Shown: positions 49,838-62,184, counted from the stretch's first letter. The stretch: DNA of 64,000 nt from Euonymus europaeus (GCA_963580455.1 OY756968.1:18755996-18819995), one strand, 5' to 3'. The notes: generated by a model not told the origin, from the sequence alone. Numbers and translations: made by a program.

Positions 49838-51300
49838 TCAAATCTTAAACCCATTAAGAATGTCATCACATAATGCTACCTCCTTCTGCATGGTTTCGAT
49901 TTGAGTTCGAAGATCAATGTGATAGATTCCTTCTCTCTCAATGCCAAGGTCAACACGCTCTATAAAATAGTCTAGATTGAAAGCATGCAGATGCTTGGCA
50001 GTGGACAATTCAGTCAGCTTGGAAGAAACAGGGTTGTGAACCACTTCAATGGCAACTTTAGCTTTGGCAATAACTTGTGCAAGCAGATCCTCCATTAGCT
50101 AAGTCAGTTTTGCCACATAGTCGGACAAAGTAGACACCTGAGTTGACAATGCGATGAGCTAGACTGAGACATTCGAGGTTACAAGAGTTGGAGAGGCAAA
50201 ACCTGGACAGTAGGTGGAATACTAGGAGTTTTGGCAAACTTAAGAAGCTTGGAGGAGGAAGACCTAGACTTAGCTTTAAGTTTAGATAGAGGAATATCAC
50301 CATTATCATCAGACACACCAATAGACTTGACCATTTAGGATTGAGTACGCACCCCATTTTGAGCAAATGTAGGAGGCCTAAGAGTCTAACAATCAAAAGA
50401 TATTTCAACACCTTTTGAAGTGAATATCTTTGTCATTATGAAACCATATGACAACTTGAAAGGGTGATTCCTATAGGTCTTAACAGTCATGATATGATTA
50501 AAGATTAAAGAGGGCAAACAAATGGACTTTCTAGTGAGGATTGCATGAGGCAATCGATAGTATTTCTAAGTTAACTCTCCATGGTGTTCAATGGGTAAAA
50601 TAATGGAACAAACAAACATATTCAGAAGCCTATAACTAGACTTAAGATACTTATGAGGAAATTTTTCAATAACAAGCTCAAAATTCCCCACACTTAAGAT
50701 AGCGATAAATATTAGGCACTGGTAGTTCAATGAGAAAATAAAAAATGTCAAATTCAGGGTTAGAAACCATTGGAACATCCAGAATTTCAGAAATTATTGA
50801 ACTTGAGAAATGAAATTCTAACCCACGAATAAACCCAGTAATGAATCCTAACTCTTGATCTTCTATCTTCCTAACAAATAGGTTTGCATAAAATTCCCTA
50901 AGTAGGGTTGGACAAGCAATACCTGACAAGGCTGCAATGGGAGACCGGTATTGTGAAAGAAACACATGCGTAAGATCAGGATCCTTCAACTCAGTAAATA
51001 GGAACTTCCTCTCAATGGTGAGAGCCCTAGACACCAAATTGCTGAAATAGATGGCCTCAAAGTTAGAACTGGAGAAACAAGACACCGGAGTGTCATCTTT
51101 CACTTTCATTTTATTCGCTTTCTTAGAACCATAATTAGAATCCCTTGAAATTTTCTTTCATGAAGCCATGGAAAACAGAGAGATTTGAGAGAAATGAAAC
51201 ATGAACAGAGAGAATGACGAGTGATGTCTCGTGAATAAGAACAAGTAGGAAATGGAGTAGGCAAAGAGGTCTTGGGAATTGAAGAGTCCTGATTGTTCAT
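49838..51300 (-). pseudogene. Extra ORF between copia pol and 3' LTR (plant transposon protein type)
   Basis: Open pieces at 51300-51106, 51109-50678 and 50095-49838 lie downstream of RNase H on the pol strand and upstream of the LTR. The best piece (143 residues) contains RKIEDQELGFITGFIRGLEF followed by HFSSSIISEILDVP. This pattern is like the 'putative plant transposon protein' region, and its position is that of the env-like or additional ORF of SIRE-type copia elements. The last piece is helical and ends just upstream of the purine tract (IDLRTQIETMQKEVALCDD). Frameshifts separate the pieces. The function of such ORFs is not established. Confidence 0.6.
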
Positions 51301-52219
51301 GATTTCAAATACCTATACTCTCTCCAAAATATTTTGCCACATTAAATTTTAAAACAACTTAATAATTCTCAAAATTTTCCTTGGACTTGAACAATATAGG
51401 CATGAGAAGCTACATATCAGTGAATATATGAGGTTACCTAGTAATTTACTTCTCTCTTGGCTTACACCCTTGAATAAAAATCATTAACTAGTACACTGCA
51501 TCCCAGAGAAAGAAACAACACATAATAGAGCTTTCAAACAAAATAGTCAATAAAGAGAAAGTAGTATCATAGATGAAATTTCTAGATTTAAAATTCTTAA
51601 TCCAATGAAATAACACATAAAAATAAAGAGTTACGATAAGATGTGATCAAGAAATAGACTCACTACTTCCTTGTCATGGCCTTGAAATCTGATACATGTT
51701 ATTTTTTCATGTGCATCTGTGTGTGAATCTCCAAAACTTGTTAGTTCAAGACATAACATAATACAAAAGATTGTCTTTCCATAGATTGTCAAATTTGTAT
51801 TCTTTGGTACTTTTATATACATGCAAGCAAGATATATGATTACCTCCTTTATTTCAAGAAGAGAATATTTTAATTCATGGCGACTTTCACAGTCAAGATT
51901 AGGTAGCTCCCTTTATTTCAAGAGATACTTACCACTTATGCTTAGGTAACTCCCTTTATTTCAAGAGAAACATACCTTTTTTTTATACCTTTGACATAGC
52001 CCTTTCTATTTATATAGCTTGCATCAAGTTTCCCAAAGATGTCAATCATACTTTACAAGTAGAGATTTGTAAAAAATATATATGACTTATTACTTGATCT
52101 TTTCAATTTCATTAATGGATTAGCCATTTAACAATAAGCACATGCAGTGGTAACATCAAACACTTAATGCTTCAATTATAGGTCAAGAATTAAATCACAT
52201 ATCCCACATATATGTTACC

Positions 52220-55200
52220 TCAGGCTACTTGAAAATCTATTCCATTGTAATCACCCCTAGTGCTTGTCTTAGGAACAAAAACCTGTTGCTTTTCTTGGGA
52301 TTTTGTAAAGATGTTAGCCAATTGATTTTTAGAAATTATGTACTCAAGTTTCATAGTATTGCTTTCAACAAGATCACAGATGAAATGATGACGAATATCA
52401 ATATGCTTAGTTCTATAATGTTGGACATGATTCTTGAAAATGTTAATAACACTCATATTATCACAAACTATGGTCATACTTTCCTGCTCCAATCCATAGT
52501 CAATCAACATTTGTTTCATCCAAAGCAATTGTGTATAGCAGCTACGTATTCAACTTTATCTGCAGAAAGAGAAACAACACTCTACTTCTTGCTATGCCAG
52601 ACTACAAGATTAGTTCCTATATAAAAACATCCACCAGAAGTGCTTTTTTATCATCATAGCAATTTGCCTAATCAGCATCTGAGTAATTTGCCAAAGACGA
52701 GTTAGTGTTCTTGGAATAAAATATTTCAAGTCTAGAGTACAACTGATATATTTCAATATCCTTTTCACAATTGTCATGTGTGATTCCTTAGGATTAGCTT
52801 GGTACCTAGCACAGACAAAAACACTGAAAGCAATGTCAAGTCTACTCGTAGTCAAGTAAAGTAAGTTTCCTATGATACTCCTATATAAGGTCTAATCCAC
52901 AGACTTTCCAATAGTATCCTTACTTAGCTTTGTACTTGGACTCGTAGGAGTTGAAGAGAGCTTACTTGAAGCTACACTAAACTTCTTTATCAAGTTGTCT
53001 GCATACTTGGTTTGAGAAATGAATATCTCTTCTTGGGATTGCTTCACATAAAATACTAGGAAAAAGGTTAATTATCCCATCATACTCATCTCAAATTCTG
53101 ATTTCATTAACTCACCGAACTCTCGTGACAAGGAAACATAAGTTTAACAAAAAATGATGTCATCAATGGGCAAAAGAATACGAATGGATTCAAAATGTGC
53201 AACAAGAGCAAAAGTCTCATCAAAACACATACCTTCCACTTGTGTATCCAAACATCATTGTGTGCAAACTGATTTAGCTTATCATGTATTGCATTTATCC
53301 ATGACTCATCACTAAGAGCATCTTTAACATTCTTTGACTCATACTGAGACACATTGCACACATAACTTACCTCATTTTGAAGTTGCTTCCTTGTCTTCAT
53401 AGGGCCAGTTATTTCTCCAATCACGTGATCTTGTGGATGCTTATTCTTCACACATTTAGAAGGCTCAAGCATATCTGAGGTAGATTGCTTCACATTTTCA
53501 ACAATTTCTTGTGCTGATGTAGACTTTTGAAAGGATATATCAATTATTTCTCCAATTTTAGCTTGTGATGCAACATGTTGTATGGTTACACTTGAGCTTT
53601 CTAAACCTTTTTTCAACACTTATACTTGCTTTATCATTAATTGACTGAGATACCTCATGCTATTCAGCAACACTAGCAAACAAATCATCATGAATTACAA
53701 CATTAGCTTGGTTCCATCATTGTTTTGATTTTATTATTGAACACACGATAAACTTGACTATTAAGAGAATAACTCATGAAAATACATTCATCGCTTCTAG
53801 CATCAAACTTACCAATGTTTTCCATATCTCAAAGAATAAAACACTTCTAAACACTTTGAAGTGTTTCAGCGTGAGAATTTTTTTTCCCTAGAGTTCATAA
53901 CTCGTGAGTTTTGTTTCAGGTCTCAGATGAACTTGATTTGAGATATAACATGAAGTGTTTATTGCTTCAACACAAAATCTTTGAGCAATATTCTTTGCAT
54001 GCACCATAGTTCTTTTCAATTCTTGTAAAACTCGATTCTTTCTCTTCACCACTCCATTTTACCATGGTGTCTTTGGAGCTGAGAACTCATGTTTGATTCC
54101 AAGATTCCTGCAAAAAAATATTCAATTTTTCATTTTCAAATTTAGTCTCATAATCTTAGTCAAATGAAAAGCATCATCCTCCTTCTCATTTTCCAAAAAA
54201 ATGTATAAATCAAATAATGCATTGAATGTCTTTGACTTGTCACGTAAGAACCTTATCTATAAGTATCTTGAAAAATCATCTACAACTTCTAGAATATATT
54301 TCTTACCTCCAAGACTTTCAACTTGAGTAGTTTCCATAAGATCCATATGAAACATTTCAAAAGGTCTTAAAGTATTAACATTGTTTATCTTCTGATGTGA
54401 TACTTTGGTATGCTTACCTTGTTGGCATGGACAACACACATCTTTCTTTAAACCAATCTTAGGCATTCCTTGTACTTCATCTTTATTAGATAAGACTTTA
54501 AAGTTTTGGTATTTGAGGTGACCTAGTTTTTCATGCCACAACCTGTGTGAAGTAGGCACACAAGAAGTATTACATAAAAGATTTGGCTTTATTGGGATAG
54601 TATAGCAATTTTCTGAAGATCTCCTCCCTTTTAGAATGCATGTATATTTATCATTGTAGATCCTGCAAAAACGTGTAGTAAACAATGTTGAAAATTTTGA
54701 ATCACACAAATGACTTATATTTATCAAATTAGCTCTGAGACCTTCAACATAAAGAGCAATTTTTAATATGCATTCATTAGAAGCTCTAATCATACCCCTA
54801 TCTTTTTCTTTAGCTTTACTACCATCATCAGAAGTTATCTTACCACTATCATAAATTTCAAATGTTATGAACAACGATTTTTTACCTCTCATATGCCAGG
54901 AACAACCACTGTCCAGGTACCATAAATTTGTATTGAAAGCTACAAAAGCTCTCTGGGCAAATATTTACTTACATTTAGAACTGTAAACCCATTGTTTCCT
55001 AGTTTGAAGTGCTTGTGTAGGTTGTGCTTGAGGTGTCTATGTAGGCTGCTTTGCCACATGTGACCTGTACTGAGTGGCATTCTTAGCAAGTGGTTGAAAC
55101 CTGTTTTGCATCAATTTATACTTCTACAGATAATCAACACTAGTCCCTCTAGATACCATGTAAGACACTGGCATTCCATGCAATTTATGACAATGTGGAC

Positions 55201-55260
55201 GGATTTAACCCTTAATTCCACAATAATGACAAATAAGAACAAACTTACCTTGATCATACC
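52220..55260 (-). pseudogene. Copia gag-pol remnant with the RT core deleted
   Basis: Read on the minus strand: zinc knuckle CHYCGIKG-stop-IRPHC (55237-55194), protease (WYLDSGCSWHMRGKKS, about 54925-54877), pre-integrase (HRLWHEKLGHLKYQNFKVLS), the integrase start (MFHMDLMET), RT start (SDESWINAIHDKLNQFAHND), the end of RT (TKYADNLIKKF; SRLDIAFSVFVCARYQANP) and RNase H (CDNMSVINIFKNHVQHYRTK). Between about 53250 and 53150, FDETFALVAHFESIRILL runs straight into PIDDIIF, so the segment that normally holds KNAFLNG and GLKQ is gone. Stops and shifts abound. It cannot be autonomous. Confidence 0.8.
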
Positions 55261-55261
55261 T

Positions 55262-55775
55262 TTATGGACTTTGCTTTTTGTAGAACGATTGTGAGTAAAA
55301 AGGTTTTCAACAAATTTCAACGGAGCCCTACGAAACTTCTTGTATTGTGGATTCTCCTACAATGCATTTACAACCAAAGGTAATTACATAAGGAACATAC
55401 AAAGAAAAAATGAACAAAGTAATATGTTTAATGTAAACATACCTCAATCCTTGCGGTCCACCATTAATCGAAAGCATCAATAGTTTCACTCATACTATTC
55501 CACCCCAAACCGGTCTCCTTAGACTTCAGCTTGTTCCACAATTGCCAATTTTGTTTCAAGTTGACATATCGATTTTTCAAAACCCCAGCAGAAAAGTCGA
55601 TACCACTCAAAGAAATAAACTCAGGAACCATTCGTTGCCAATACCATTTATCAGTAAGTCCCATTTTTTTTGACTCTTTAATACAAAGGTCAATGAAAAT
55701 TTCAGTTGATTCATCAGTCCACTTTGTCTTTTTTGAATCACCAACTATTTCGTTCCCTTTTCTACTCATTTTCAA
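55262..55775 (-). pseudogene. Myb/SANT-like DNA-binding domain gene, truncated
   Basis: Exon 1 (55775-55443) and exon 2 (55356 to about 55262) are joined by a GT-AG intron to give the junction RIE/ENPQYKKFRRAP. The domain is the Myb/SANT-like type (KWTDESTEIFIDLCIKES; KNRYVNLKQNWQLWNKL; then DAFD-stop-WWTARIEENPQYKKF). An in-frame TAA near 55465 replaces a codon before WW. Such domains occur in the second ORF of PIF/Harbinger transposons and in related host proteins. The 3' part is replaced by copia gag sequence. Together with the terminal repeat at 57140, I favour a Harbinger element remnant. Confidence 0.7.
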
Positions 55776-57020
55776 TAGCTATCATATAAAGACATCCCAA
55801 AAAAAAGAGACTAATATATTAAGAGCATAACCCAAAGCCTGAAACATGAAACTAACTAAAGAAGCCACACATAGCATACCCACATGCAGAGTTGCATACA
55901 CAAAAAATGCACCAAGTGAAAAATGTCGTGCAATAGATTCTCATCCTTAACCATGAAAACATAGCAATGGCTAGTTAAAATTTTGCATACATAAAACATA
56001 ACACCACAAAGTCACGACAACAATGTTCAATCACTAATGAAATATCAATATCTAACACACCAGATCTTTCAACTACAAAAAGATTCTGAACAGATATTTC
56101 AACTACAAGAACTCGTAAAACAAGTAATTCAACATCATTCACTTATGCCTTTGAAAAAAAAGGAATAATAGAATATAAAAATAAAGAATAGTAGACCCTA
56201 AAAAGCAAGGGGAATGTGGGATACTGGGATGGTATCCTGAAAATTCAAGAGAGGAAGATCATGTTGAAGAATATCATACTCTCTTTTCCACATGATATTG
56301 CATAAAACTACGAATGCCAAAATTTTCATTGCTATACCAACAACATATAATTAAACCTATTATACACATAACCAGCGAACATGTATAAAAAAAGTATGGA
56401 AGCAAGTATATTTTTATCACTCTTTGCCATCATCAGTATATGTGGAAACAAGGATTTACATCCCTTGTCAGTTGTTACTCCAACTCACAACCTGCATCGC
56501 CCAAACACCCCCAGAATTTAACAATTACAGTAACAAGACAGATCTGTCCATAGGCTAAAAGACTGAACCCAGAACATAACCAGAGTTGATGATGGCAAAC
56601 CAGAGCTCAAACACTGAACTCAGAACACCGGAGCTCAAACACTGAACCCAGAAACCACAGAATCATAAAACTCATTCTCAACAGAGAAGATCAAATATAG
56701 AATACATGCACCAATTAGAAAGAAAGCTCGAAAGCGACAGCCACGACAAGGAAGAAAAAAGAAAAGTTGCCCCCAAAACAACAGCCTCAAGCACTTCAAT
56801 AATCCAATTGTATAACAGAGAAAGAGAGAGACGAGTACCTGATTTTCGAAACGGTGGCTGAGATCGATTGACGAAGAGACGGAGGAGGTACAACGAGAGT
56901 GAATCACAACGAGATATGGAGCGCTTCAGCGAGAGATGAATCAGGGATTTGATGGGCAGGATCGTCTTCAAGAAATTTGGGTCCAGGAAACGCAATGAGA
57001 CGCTGTACCATATCAGCGTC
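55776..57020. other. Upstream region of the Myb/SANT gene
   Basis: No coding similarity is seen. It would be the leader and promoter of the Harbinger-type gene if that assignment holds. Repeated phrases (CCAGAGCTCAAACACTGAAC and CCGGAGCTCAAACACTGAAC near 56602 and 56628) form a short direct repeat. Confidence 0.4.
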
Positions 57021-57140
57021 TCATTTTGGACCGCTTAAACGCGGTCCAAAACGCAATTCTTTTTTATGCGTTTGGTATGCACAACGTTTCTAGTGGGTCC
57101 CACAGCTTAAAGCTGTGGGAAATGCATACCAATCGGAGCC
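57021..57140 (-). mobile_element. PIF/Harbinger-like terminal repeat region
   Basis: On the minus strand the end reads GGCTCCGATTGGTATGCAT, and TTA follows on the plus strand, the size and type of a Harbinger target site. Inside, CCACAGCTTAAAGCTGTGG forms a perfect palindrome, and a second TTTGGTATGCA copy is inverted around it. The other terminus was not found; the copia fusion at 55260 probably removed it. Confidence 0.45.
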
Positions 57141-57141
57141 T

Positions 57142-57516
57142 TAATACTCGATAATTAATAAGCAAGATTAAATAATATTTTTGATTGGTTTCGACTTGGA
57201 ATCAATGTGATAAATTATTAATTCGCTAAATTTATAAGACAATACATTTAAAAAAACAAATAGGTCTCACTTGATATATAAATTAATAATCTTATCATAT
57301 ATCAAAGTTATATAAATACATGGTTTCAAGTATATCAATTTATAGAGGTTTAACTGTATTAACCAAATTAATAATATATTATGAGGTTATTATCTCTTCC
57401 TTTGACGGAATCACCCTTCGAGCTGGGGTAGAAAAGAGGCTGGCTATCCACTATGAGGTTATTATCTTTATATTCCCCACTACACCATCGCACTCTCAAA
57501 TCTAGAGGGAAATGAA
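57142..57516 (+). promoter_or_regulatory. Presumed promoter of the GluTR-binding protein gene
   Basis: This AT-rich stretch lies between the Harbinger-like end and the start codon. A TATA-like TATATAAATA occurs at about 57308, some 200 bases before the ATG at 57517. No other element is clear. The placement of the transposon end so close upstream is notable. Confidence 0.35.
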
Positions 57517-58095
57517 ATGCATCTCCAAAGCAAAACTGTCTCACTCTCTCAGTTTCTTCCTCCTCCCAGTTCTCGTTCCCATTTCGTAGCTCCTAGAAGC
57601 TGCACATTTCGCAAAACCTCCATCAGATGTTCCCTCTCGAAGCCGCTACCTGCAGAGGTCTCCCGGACCATCATGGAGTTATCCTCTGTTGGCACTCTCT
57701 CTACAATCACCCAAGACCACTGGCCACTCGGTGTCGGTGTGAAGTTCGCTGTTGACCTGGAAGGGACTCCTGTTTTGTGCTTGAATCAATCCAGCTCAGT
57801 TGACTCCAAGTCTAGCCTCCACGTCCAGGTTCACTTTCTTGGGCTTTGCTGGCATCGTCTAATTATATTTTTCTAGATGTGATTGGGTGTCCCCAGTTGT
57901 ACCTGTTAGAGATTGTGTCTGCTTATTTGTGTACCGTGTACGTGATGATATACATATAATTAAAAGGATATATTGACAAAAATTTATTCATGAGGGTTGT
58001 TTCTGTTGGATCAGTTCGAGCAATGTGGATTGAGGAGGACCCAGTGTACGATTCTAGGGGATCTTGGCAAGCCGACTGACAGAATGGATTTGAAG
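57517..58095 (+). CDS. Glutamyl-tRNA-reductase-binding protein, chloroplast (first two exons)
   Basis: Exon 1 is 57517-57828 and exon 2 is 58015-58095, both with GT-AG sites, giving 104 plus 27 codons in one open frame. The first ~45 residues are rich in Ser and basic residues, as a plastid transit peptide should be. The mature start (EVSRTIMELSSVGTLSTITQ, then HWPLGVGVKFAVDLEGTPVL) matches the plant GluTR-binding protein (GBP, also PGR7), which has a heme-oxygenase-like split-barrel fold. Exon 2 (FEQCGLRRTQCTILGDLGKP) continues it. The family protein holds part of glutamyl-tRNA reductase at thylakoid membranes and tunes tetrapyrrole synthesis. I see no further exon up to 64000, so the next intron exceeds 5.9 kb or the copy is truncated. 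No defect is seen. Confidence 0.8.
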
Positions 58096-58690
58096 GTAAG
58101 AATTTGTGCCTAATTTCCGGAGTTTTGAACATTATATTCTGACTTTTTATGGATAGTAGAGTGTTATCTGTTGGAGCTGTTTTGTTTGAACTGATAGCTG
58201 TAGGATATTATGAGCCAAAAGGGCACTGTAGGACATATTTTGTTTGAACTGAGAGATGGTCTTGTCAGTCATATATATGCGTTGGCATGTCACGAGCAAC
58301 TAATCTCAATTTACATTCCAGAAAATTTTCAGTTCCTCTTTACTGTATGTATATTGCATTTTCTGGTAGCAAAGCAAAATTTAGGGTTTAGTAATGACTC
58401 GATTGTTAATTTTGAACACATGGTGTTGTTGAACAGTCTTCAAATGATACTAACATATTGTTCAATTGGAGAACTTTTTTCATGAACATGCTGAACTGCA
58501 ATCTTGACTAGAATGAAAGTCGAATGTTTTCATGGAGTTCTTGGGTTACATGATGTAGGGAAGCCACATTCAATGTTGTATTCAATCCCTTGACATCAGA
58601 GCTGGGCATCATTGAAAAATTTGCATAACTGCTGATTCATGCCAATTAAATAACTTGAAAACATATTAAACAAAGCAGAATCAATACAGA
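58096..58690. other. Intron start, non-coding
   Basis: It follows the GTAAGA donor of exon 2. The phrase TTTTGTTTGAACTGA occurs twice (near 58182 and 58237). No exon is recognised. Confidence 0.4.
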
Positions 58691-59260
58691 ATACTAAAGC
58701 AGTGAGAGATCTTGCCCAGGTTCTGTCCACCGAGCTCCTCTGCCTGACTTCTTCTTTTTCCTTGGCCGAAGCGAAGTCAGTCCCGAACTCAACATTAAAG
58801 GATTGGAGGATCCTCCATATGCTCTCATTGGCTTTTGCAGAGTTCATGCTTGTAAGAGCTCCTCTTGGTTCAAGAGAGTGACCCCTGTGACGGAGGTCTC
58901 CTATCCTTGTTTAGGAAGAATGCCCTGGGAGGGAATGCTTTATATAAAGATAAGTGGCGAGATCTTGCCCAGGTTCTGTCCATCGAGCTCCTCTACCTGA
59001 CTTCTTCTTTTTCTTTCCTCCGATCCTTTAGCGTTGAGTGAGGGCTAAAGCCCTTCCTTATCTTTTTATGACTAGGAATAGAAAGCACGATTAAGTGGTG
59101 CAACCATCGAGAATCAGTCAACTCCTTCCTATGCCTGAAGCCAATGCTGACGCAAACGGCTACACAAAGGATAAGCTGCTTCGCTAGCCCAGGCTTTCAA
59201 GCCGGTCTTTGAGCAATTAATTGAAGTACTTGCACCTTCCACTTTGGGTGAGGGAAAAAT
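58690..59260. other. GC-richer, organelle-like insert in the intron
   Basis: The block is less AT-rich than its surroundings and has a ~60-bp direct repeat (GAGATCTTGCCCAGGTTCTG at about 58707 and 58959). Phrases such as GGATAAGCTGCTTCGCTAGC and GGCTTTCAAGCCGGTCTTTG look like plant mitochondrial intergenic DNA. No mitochondrial gene is visible, so the origin is an impression only. Confidence 0.3.
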
Positions 59261-61860
59261 TACACTCTAATTTTTTTCCTATTTGTTTTCTAAAAGTTTT
59301 GATAAAAAAATTGATGGGTCATTATTTAACTCAGTGATGTTCCGAAAAGGGTACTTCAAGGCAAGCACTAGTTAGTAGTTACTTAAAGTCCTTAGCATAT
59401 CCTTTTGTTTTTGCTTGCAAGTGTAAAGCCACTTCCTTTTTGCCTTGGTTCTTTCTTTTTGAATGTTCAAAGAGGGCATTGATCTAAAAATGGGAACCAA
59501 GAAGGTACCACTCTGTACAACTGTAGAGTTTCCATTATCCTTTATATTGCAGCTTCTCTGAATGCATACTGACTTTCTCATTCTATATCATAAGAAGCAA
59601 TAAGATAGCAGACCTAGTACTGATTGATCCTATTTGCTAAAACTCTAAACTGTCTATAATACATAATTATTGGAGGCATTGTACATTTTTTCTTGTCAAA
59701 CAAGTTTTATGGTCATCAATTTGCAAATTTAGCATAATTAGTCTCAGAAGTTCTCCTTTTCGCCTTTCGTTATTAGTTTAATAATGGAGAACTTTTTTGT
59801 TCACACAATAGACCTGCTTCTGGAAGTGCCCATACTCGCAATCTTATTACAAAATTAATTGTACAGCTTTCTGAACTAAATTTATTTGAATTTCATTCAA
59901 GAATATCCTTACATTTGATTGAATGTTGTTCATATATAATTCCTTTATATGAAGAATTGAATATCATAAAAGTAAAATTTATCAGGAAAGATAAAGATTG
60001 AGTGGGGCTGCATTATAGATTTTCTTTGGTTAGATTAATGGTTTTATCTTTTACTCATACACATGAGAATTTGATCAATGAGATTTTTTATTTCTTTGTG
60101 TTGCATGTACAAAGGGATAGAGGAAGACAGATAATCTTGACTTTCTATAAGTTTTTGATGCTCGGATTTGGTACAAGTTCTTTTCCTGAATTTTGTGAGT
60201 TATGTTCTTTGTAAGTTAGCATATAATTGTGTCTCTGTAGAATATTTGATGCATCCAGTACAGTTTGTGGTCGGACAGCTTCTTTGATTTCTTTCACAAA
60301 ATTAAAAATTTCCAGATCTTCCCAGGAGAGATGGTGGTTTCCGTTAATCAAGTTTTTGATTATTGAATTCTTTTTCCTTGTTTTTATACTTGTTAATTAA
60401 TAATTATAATTTACGCAACCTTCAGCTCTCTGTGGCTCTTTCACAGGAATCAAACACAATGTTTTCGGCTAACACTCCAAGCTCTTTGCCTCTGCTTTGT
60501 ATGGCCATTAAATAGAAAGTAAACAGGAATTTCCCCTTGCGCTCCTAGGATACTTTTGTTCTTTTTATCAGGGCTTCTCCATTTTTATCCTCTGCCAACC
60601 TTTCAGCAGAGCTTGTTTACTTTTTCAAGAGTTTTCTTCTCCATTGTCATGTGAAGATGCGGCCTCTGCTTACAATATAAGTTTTCTTTGTGTTTTGCTG
60701 GACATTAACCCAGCTTTGTGATTAGGCAAGTCATAGGTCTCACTCTTCACAGTTAGCATCTGTCTATACTTTTCCAGGGATTTTTTTTATGGATTTACTT
60801 TCAGTGGAAATGGATTAGTATTAACTATGACACTCATGATATTAGTGGTTCACTTTTTCTTTTTTGTCATCAAGAAATCAGTGCCTTCTCTGACTTTAAA
60901 TGAAACAAGGACCATTTATTTACCATGATTGATTACTCTGTTGCTTTCTCTTGCCTCCATTTTTCAGTTATACTCGTACATGGTACTCGCATAAGCAACT
61001 TATTTGCTTGCTCGAGGTCTGTCTCGCCACTGAGAATTGGCTCTGACAAGCTGTTTTAGTTATTAGTTCTCAACTTCTCATTAAATAATCTTGTTCTGTT
61101 TTCTCTTCAAACAACATTCTATTGCGCTTTTAATCGTAGAGAATTTGATAGATAAGGTGAGGTTTATGGCTAATTGGTTTCTTGTGTAGGGGAGGTGGCA
61201 ACTGTGGATTGTTCGTATTGTATTATTTTGTAGCTTCATGTTCCTTAGTTTTATTGTTACGGTCAACTGATCTTGTTAATTCAATGTACAGTTTGGATGA
61301 TCCGGAGGGAGAGGAATTATAAGATTTTCAATTCAGAAAAGTTTGGTTTTGATACCTTCATAGATAGCTAAGTAGTTTCTTTGGACTTTGTTGTATGTTT
61401 CTCTCTAACAATGTTCTTGAGGCTATAAGTTTAACCTCTGTGTAATCTATGGTTTGCACAAGCTTGGAGCCTCAATATAATTTATCTATTAAAAAAAGCT
61501 AATGCAATGAACAATTATATTGATTTACAATGCATTAAGAGGTCAACCTTTTTTTTTTTGGTAGTTGTTCATTCCATGAGCAATTATTCAATTCTTACTA
61601 TGGAGTATGTGGGAAAGAATGAAGTAAATTTCATCAATCCTGTATTCCTGTGCTTTATTGTGCTGTAGGAATTTATGGTGGGACATAAGATCAATAACTT
61701 TTTTTTTCCTAGTCTTGGCTATGGTGTATAATGCAATATCTTCAGCCATTTCAATTTATATGAAAACTTTGGATTTAGCACTTTAGGCTTCCTTTACTTG
61801 TCAAATAAATTTTCGCTTTCTTGTTGATGCTTCTTTCGTATACATAAGGTTATGTATAAA
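59261..61860. other. AT-rich intron-like stretch, nothing recognised
   Basis: It holds many T-rich runs and no frame with protein similarity. The expected third exon of the GluTR-binding protein (a region around a Trp-Lys-Arg-Arg-Phe-Gly stretch in the family) is not found. Confidence 0.4.
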
Positions 61861-62030
61861 GGATAAAGGTAAACAACTCCCATGCATAAGACTCCCATAG
61901 TGGGCGGGATTCGGGATGGGTAGGATGTACGTAAACCTTATCCCTACATAATATGTGAAAAGTTTATTTTAGGAATTGAACCCTTGACCTCCATGTTGCA
62001 GCCCTGTGACTATACCACTTGTGTGAGCTG
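61861..62030 (-). mobile_element. tRNA-derived SINE, copy A
   Basis: On the minus strand an A-box-like CACAAGTGGTATAG is followed about 30 bases later by the B box GGTTCAATTCC, as in RNA polymerase III promoters. The body (GTACATCCTACCCATCCCG, then CGCCCACTATGGGAG) recalls the TS-type SINEs of plants. The far end reads GGGAGTTGTTTACCTTTATC. Two more partial copies follow within 2 kb. Confidence 0.65.
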
Positions 62031-62184
62031 TAAATGTTGCTCCGATACCATGTTAGATTTTCTCTGTATTACTTAACACATGTTTTTCTTATTCTCTTCC
62101 ATATCAAACACTACAATATATGGTGGATGGTACACCTAACATTGAGACTTTCGGTGCACCATCCACCGAAAGCACAAACACACA

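Larger units (their letters stand above)
48394..55260 (-). mobile_element. Copia element with an extra ORF, 5' truncated
   Basis: On the minus strand the order is gag end with zinc knuckle, protease, integrase, RT, RNase H, an extra ORF region, a purine tract (AAGGGGGAGAT) and a 3' LTR of about 1,018 bp (49411-48394, starting TGTTAGGATACA). The 5' LTR and most of gag are absent; the right side passes into a Myb/SANT-domain gene at about 55260-55330. The outer LTR limit at 48394 is set by alignment to the other two LTRs of this family and is approximate. Confidence 0.75.

Noticed and set aside
42190..58095. A tetrapyrrole or Glu-tRNA gene cluster (GluRS next to GluTR-binding protein)
   Set aside because: The synthetase copy is of the cytosolic type, which does not feed plastid tetrapyrrole synthesis, and it is a pseudogene 12 kb away.
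60233..60244. TCTCTGTAGAAT, a match to the MULE motif
   Set aside because: It is a single isolated copy, expected by chance in AT-rich DNA.
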